From assembly GCF_000799715.1 (NCBI RefSeq), contig NZ_JUHG01000020.1, forward strand, positions 62,001-126,000: DNA of 64,000 nt, read 5' to 3'. Positions 61,367 through 64,000 of the stretch are shown here, in pieces; position 1 is the first letter of the stretch; every line of letters begins with the position of its first letter. The notes below the pieces were generated by a model. It was not told the DNA's origin. It did not search any database and was given only the letters and a program-made list of their open reading frames with translations. The DNA comes from Martinezella rhizogenes. Lineage in GTDB: Bacteria; Pseudomonadota; Alphaproteobacteria; Rhizobiales; Rhizobiaceae. The translations under genes were made by a program, and so were the position numbers.

Positions 61367-62878
61367 GTGAGCGAGCAAATCCACGACATTTTCGTCATTG
61401 GCGGCGGCATCAACGGCTGCGGCATCGCCCGTGACGCCGTCGGGCGCGGCTACAAGGTTGCGCTTGCCGAGATGAACGATTTCGCCTCCGGCACATCGTC
61501 CGGCGCCACTAAGCTGATCCATGGCGGCCTGCGCTATCTCGAACATTACGAATTCCGCCTGGTGCGCGAATCGCTGATGGAGCGCGAAGTGCTTTGGGCG
61601 ATGGCGCCGCACATCATCTGGCCGATGCGTTTCGTCCTGCCCTATCACAAGGGCGGCATCCGTCCTGCCTGGCTCATCCGCCTCGGCCTTTTCCTTTACG
61701 ACCATCTCGGCGGCCGCAAGCTCTTGCCGGCGACAGCGACGCTCGACATGAAGACCGACCAGGCGGGCAAGCCGCTGAAGTCGCTGTTCACCAAGGCCTT
61801 CGAATATTCCGACGGCTGGGTGGATGACGCCCGCATGGTGGTGCTCAACGCCCGTGATGCCGCCGACCGTGGCGCCATGATCATGCCGCGCACCAAGGTC
61901 ACCTCTGCCCGCCGCGATGGCACCATCTGGACGATCGAAACGCAGGATACCGTCACCGGCGAGAAGCATGTCTTCAAGTCGCGCATGCTGATCAACGCCG
62001 CCGGCCCCTGGGTCGACCATGTTCTCTCCGACGCCTTCGGCAACAACCAGGCGCACAATGTCCGCCTGGTGCAGGGCAGCCACATCGTCGTTCGCAAGAA
62101 GTTCGACGATCCGCGCGCCTACTTCTTCCAGAATCCGGATAACCGCATCATCTTCGCCATCCCCTATGAGCAGGACTTCACCCTGATCGGCACCACGGAT
62201 CGCGACTATAAGGACGATCCGAAGGATGTGAGGATTTCCGAAGAGGAAACCGCCTATCTCTGCAATGCCGCCAGCGAATATTTCAAGGAGCCGGTTCGCC
62301 CCGAGGATATCGTCTGGACCTATTCCGCCGTACGCCCGCTCTATGACGACGGCGCCACCAAGGCGCAGGAGGCAACCCGCGACTATGTGCTGAAAGTCGA
62401 GGGCGCCGAAGGTCAGGCGCCGCTGCTCAACGTCTTCGGCGGCAAACTCACCACCTATCGCCGCCTGAGCGAACATGCGCTGGAAAAGATCGGCGAAGCC
62501 ATCGGTCTCAAGGGCACGCCATGGACGGCCAAGAGCTCACTCCCCGGCGGCGATTTCCCGGCCAAGGGTTATGAAGCCGAGGTCGTCAAGCTGAAAGCGC
62601 GTTATCCTTTCCTCGCCGATCCGCATGCGCGGCGGCTGGTGCGCCGCTACGGCACCCGCGCCATCATGATCCTCGGCAACGCCAAGGCCCTGACCGATCT
62701 CGGCCGCAATTTCGGCAGCGATCTCTACGAGGCGGAAGTGCGCTACCTGATGGCGCATGAATGGGCCTATACCGCCGCGGATGTTCTCTGGCGCCGTTCG
62801 AAGAAGGGCCTTTACCTCTCGAAGGACCAGGCGGCCGCGCTGGACGATTATATGGCCGGCACGCGCGTCCACGCATAA
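61367..62878 (+). CDS. glpD: Glycerol-3-phosphate dehydrogenase, aerobic
   Basis: FAD-dependent enzyme at the membrane oxidising glycerol-3-phosphate to dihydroxyacetone phosphate. The 503 residues start HDIFVIGGGINGCGIA (FAD dinucleotide motif), followed by FASGTSSGATKLIHGGLRYLEH (cited as ASGTSSGATKLIHGGLRYLE) and VFGGKLTTYRRLSEHAL, with the GlpD C-terminal domain. Start is GTG 61367 with GGAGG eight bases upstream; the earlier ATG at 61313 overlaps the operator region. The glpR-glpD pair implies glycerol use in this organism. Confidence 0.95.
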   Translation: MSEQIHDIFVIGGGINGCGIARDAVGRGYKVALAEMNDFASGTSSGATKLIHGGLRYLEHYEFRLVRESLMEREVLWAMAPHIIWPMRFVLPYHKGGIRPAWLIRLGLFLYDHLGGRKLLPATATLDMKTDQAGKPLKSLFTKAFEYSDGWVDDARMVVLNARDAADRGAMIMPRTKVTSARRDGTIWTIETQDTVTGEKHVFKSRMLINAAGPWVDHVLSDAFGNNQAHNVRLVQGSHIVVRKKFDDPRAYFFQNPDNRIIFAIPYEQDFTLIGTTDRDYKDDPKDVRISEEETAYLCNAASEYFKEPVRPEDIVWTYSAVRPLYDDGATKAQEATRDYVLKVEGAEGQAPLLNVFGGKLTTYRRLSEHALEKIGEAIGLKGTPWTAKSSLPGGDFPAKGYEAEVVKLKARYPFLADPHARRLVRRYGTRAIMILGNAKALTDLGRNFGSDLYEAEVRYLMAHEWAYTAADVLWRRSKKGLYLSKDQAAALDDYMAGTRVHA

Positions 62879-62895
62879 GGCCCTTGCGTTCCGCC

Positions 62896-63360
62896 TTAAT
62901 CTTCGGGATCGAGCAGCCTCGGCCCCGGCCCCTCCTCGGCCAACACGTCAAAGGGATTGCGCAGCGGACAGCTCTGCAGCGAAAGACAGCCGCAGCCGAT
63001 GCAGCCGTCGAGCTGGTCGCGCAGACCCTGCAGCCGCCTGATCCGCGCATCCAGATCGCTTTTCCATTGCGCCGATAGATTTCTCCAGTCGGCGCCGGTC
63101 GGCGTCCGGCTTTGCGGCAGTGTATCGAGGGCTGCCTGGATCTCTGCAAGCGGGATTCCCACGCGTTGAGCCACCTTAATGACCGCCACCCGGCGTAGCA
63201 CCTCGCGGGCATAGCGCCGCTGGTTACCTCGGCTGCGATGGCTCTCGATCAGCCCTTTCGCCTCGTAGAAATGCAGCGCCGAGACCGCGACGCCGCTGCG
63301 CGCCGCCACCTCGCCCACCGTCAGCAATCTGGAAAATGCATCGGAGTTTATTTTTTCCAT
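62896..63360 (-). CDS. soxR: Redox-sensitive activator SoxR
   Basis: A 154-residue MerR-family regulator. The N-terminal helix-turn-helix (VGEVAARSGVAVSALHFYEAKGL, cited as SGVAVSALHFYEAKGL) is followed by a dimerisation helix and the [2Fe-2S] motif CIGCGCLSLQSC with Cys120, 123, 125 and 131. Oxidation of the cluster by redox-cycling compounds activates transcription. Divergent from an FMN reductase gene, with its box in between; the regulon here is probably this reductase rather than soxS, which alphaproteobacteria lack. Convergent with glpD, 17 bases. Confidence 0.96.
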   Translation of the reverse strand: MEKINSDAFSRLLTVGEVAARSGVAVSALHFYEAKGLIESHRSRGNQRRYAREVLRRVAVIKVAQRVGIPLAEIQAALDTLPQSRTPTGADWRNLSAQWKSDLDARIRRLQGLRDQLDGCIGCGCLSLQSCPLRNPFDVLAEEGPGPRLLDPED

Positions 63361-63369
63361 GACAGGCTA

Positions 63370-63400
63370 TTGACCTCAACTTTACTTGAGGTTTTATAGC
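63370..63400 (+). promoter_or_regulatory. SoxR box with 19-base MerR-type promoter spacer
   Basis: TTGACC (63370-63375) and TATAGC (63395-63400) are separated by 19 bases, the overlong spacing of MerR-family promoters. Between them lies CCTCAACTTTACTTGAGG (63374-63391), an 18-base dyad close to the E. coli soxS box. It drives the FMN reductase gene. Confidence 0.9.
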
Positions 63401-63435
63401 TCTTGCTCCGAAGCGCGTAAAGCAGGAGCAACTGC

Positions 63436-64000
63436 ATGACTGAACCCACCCGCCTGGCAATCCTCTACGGCAGCACCCGCAAGGGCCGGCTATGCGACCG
63501 TGTGGTCAATTGGCTCGTCCGCGAGCTGGCGAACTATCCGCTCGTCGATGTCGATATCATCGATCCACTCGATTTCGGCCTGCCGGTTCACCACGACGGC
63601 GAGCACCCGGCGGTGGCGGCCCTTGCCGCACGTCTCTCGGATGCCGATGCCTTCATCGTCGTCACGCCGGAATACAATCACAGCTTCACGGCCTCGCTGA
63701 AATTCGTGCTCGATCTCGTCTACGAGCCATGGCAGGGCAAGCCGGTCGCCTTTGTTTCCTATGGCGGTATTTCCGGCGGGCTGCGCGCGGTCGAGCAGTT
63801 GCGGCTGGTCTTTGCCGAACTGCATGCGGTCACCGTGCGCGACACCGTCAGCTTCGCCAATCCCTGGGGTCGGTTCGCCGAAGACGGCTCACTGGAAAAC
63901 CCGATCGAGGCCCGCCAATCGCTGGTACGGATGATGGCGAGGCTGCATTGGTGGAGCGCGGCATTGAACCCTGCGCGGGAGACCCGCCCCTATCGCTCGG
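63436..64000 (+). CDS. NADPH-dependent FMN reductase-like flavoprotein (3' end outside window)
   Basis: At least 188 residues of a flavodoxin-fold reductase; the gene runs past the right edge. The FMN phosphate loop LYGSTRKGRLC is at residues 10-20, and VTPEYNHSFTASLKFVLDLV with SYGGISGGLRAVEQL are the family motifs. ATG 63436 follows AGGAGCAACTGC. Controlled by SoxR through the box upstream, so it probably reduces flavins or quinones during redox stress. Whether it has an extra C-terminal domain cannot be seen. Confidence 0.88.
   Translation, partial: MTEPTRLAILYGSTRKGRLCDRVVNWLVRELANYPLVDVDIIDPLDFGLPVHHDGEHPAVAALAARLSDADAFIVVTPEYNHSFTASLKFVLDLVYEPWQGKPVAFVSYGGISGGLRAVEQLRLVFAELHAVTVRDTVSFANPWGRFAEDGSLENPIEARQSLVRMMARLHWWSAALNPARETRPYRS

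Overview
This window is ordinary chromosomal DNA of an alphaproteobacterium of the order Rhizobiales, most likely Rhizobium or a close relative in the Rhizobiaceae. Reasons: high GC, a C4-pathway hemA, the aroK-aroB-CNNM and xerD-accA blocks, cobST, DUF2125/DUF3108/DUF6074 proteins, CTTGAC-N17-CTATAG promoter architecture, and abundant ATGA gene overlaps. No phage, IS element or CRISPR array was seen.

Layout. 1-6.6 kb: ChaC, a DUF2125 protein, a RelE/StbE-type toxin-antitoxin pair, tyrC-hisC (aromatic amino acids/histidine), a methyltransferase, gloB and a cupin. 6.7-11.9 kb: a secreted or lipid-anchored esterase, a DMT exporter, DUF3108, rpmB with clear promoter and terminator, the queuosine-precursor transporter gene yhhQ behind a possible preQ1-type pseudoknot, and a phytase-esterase-like lipoprotein. 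12-16.3 kb: cobT-cobS (cobaltochelatase), a J-domain protein, BolA. 16.3-17.5 kb: an accessory Fic/XRE 'mobile mystery' gene pair. 17.6-22.9 kb: CNNM-type transporter, aroB, aroK, then a 55-residue membrane protein coupled to xerD, and accA.

23-32 kb: L,D-transpeptidase and tusA convergent with a CobW-type GTPase and D,D-carboxypeptidase; an M20 amidohydrolase; tRNA-Arg(CCT); a P-loop kinase gene interrupted by one amber codon; small genes; dxr. 32-37.2 kb: hemA and a three-gene molybdenum hydroxylase (form II CO-dehydrogenase-like). 37.5-44.3 kb: glycine-zipper lipoprotein and tamA-tamB (outer-membrane assembly). 44.4-49.5 kb: HAD enzyme, AraC and Lrp regulators, rocF-rocD (arginine to glutamate semialdehyde), an orphan cheW.

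49.5-58.6 kb: an NAD-dependent molybdenum formate dehydrogenase locus (LysR, fdsG-fdsB-fdsA, fdhD, fdsD) followed by an OFA-family transporter, with an inverted pair of intergenic repeats between fdsA and fdhD. 58.7-64 kb: DUF3088, ArsR regulator, SDR dehydrogenase, DeoR-type glpR and glpD, then soxR divergent from an FMN reductase with a textbook SoxR box.

Most of the window is recognisable housekeeping and catabolic sequence. I found no convincing wholly new system. The items most worth a second look are the Fic/XRE pair with its operator-like repeats and 21-bp tandem duplication, the pseudoknot at the yhhQ start, the amber-interrupted kinase, and the repeat pair inside the formate dehydrogenase locus. 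Starts were moved from the longest open frame to internal codons wherever a ribosome binding site, family length or gene overlap supported this.
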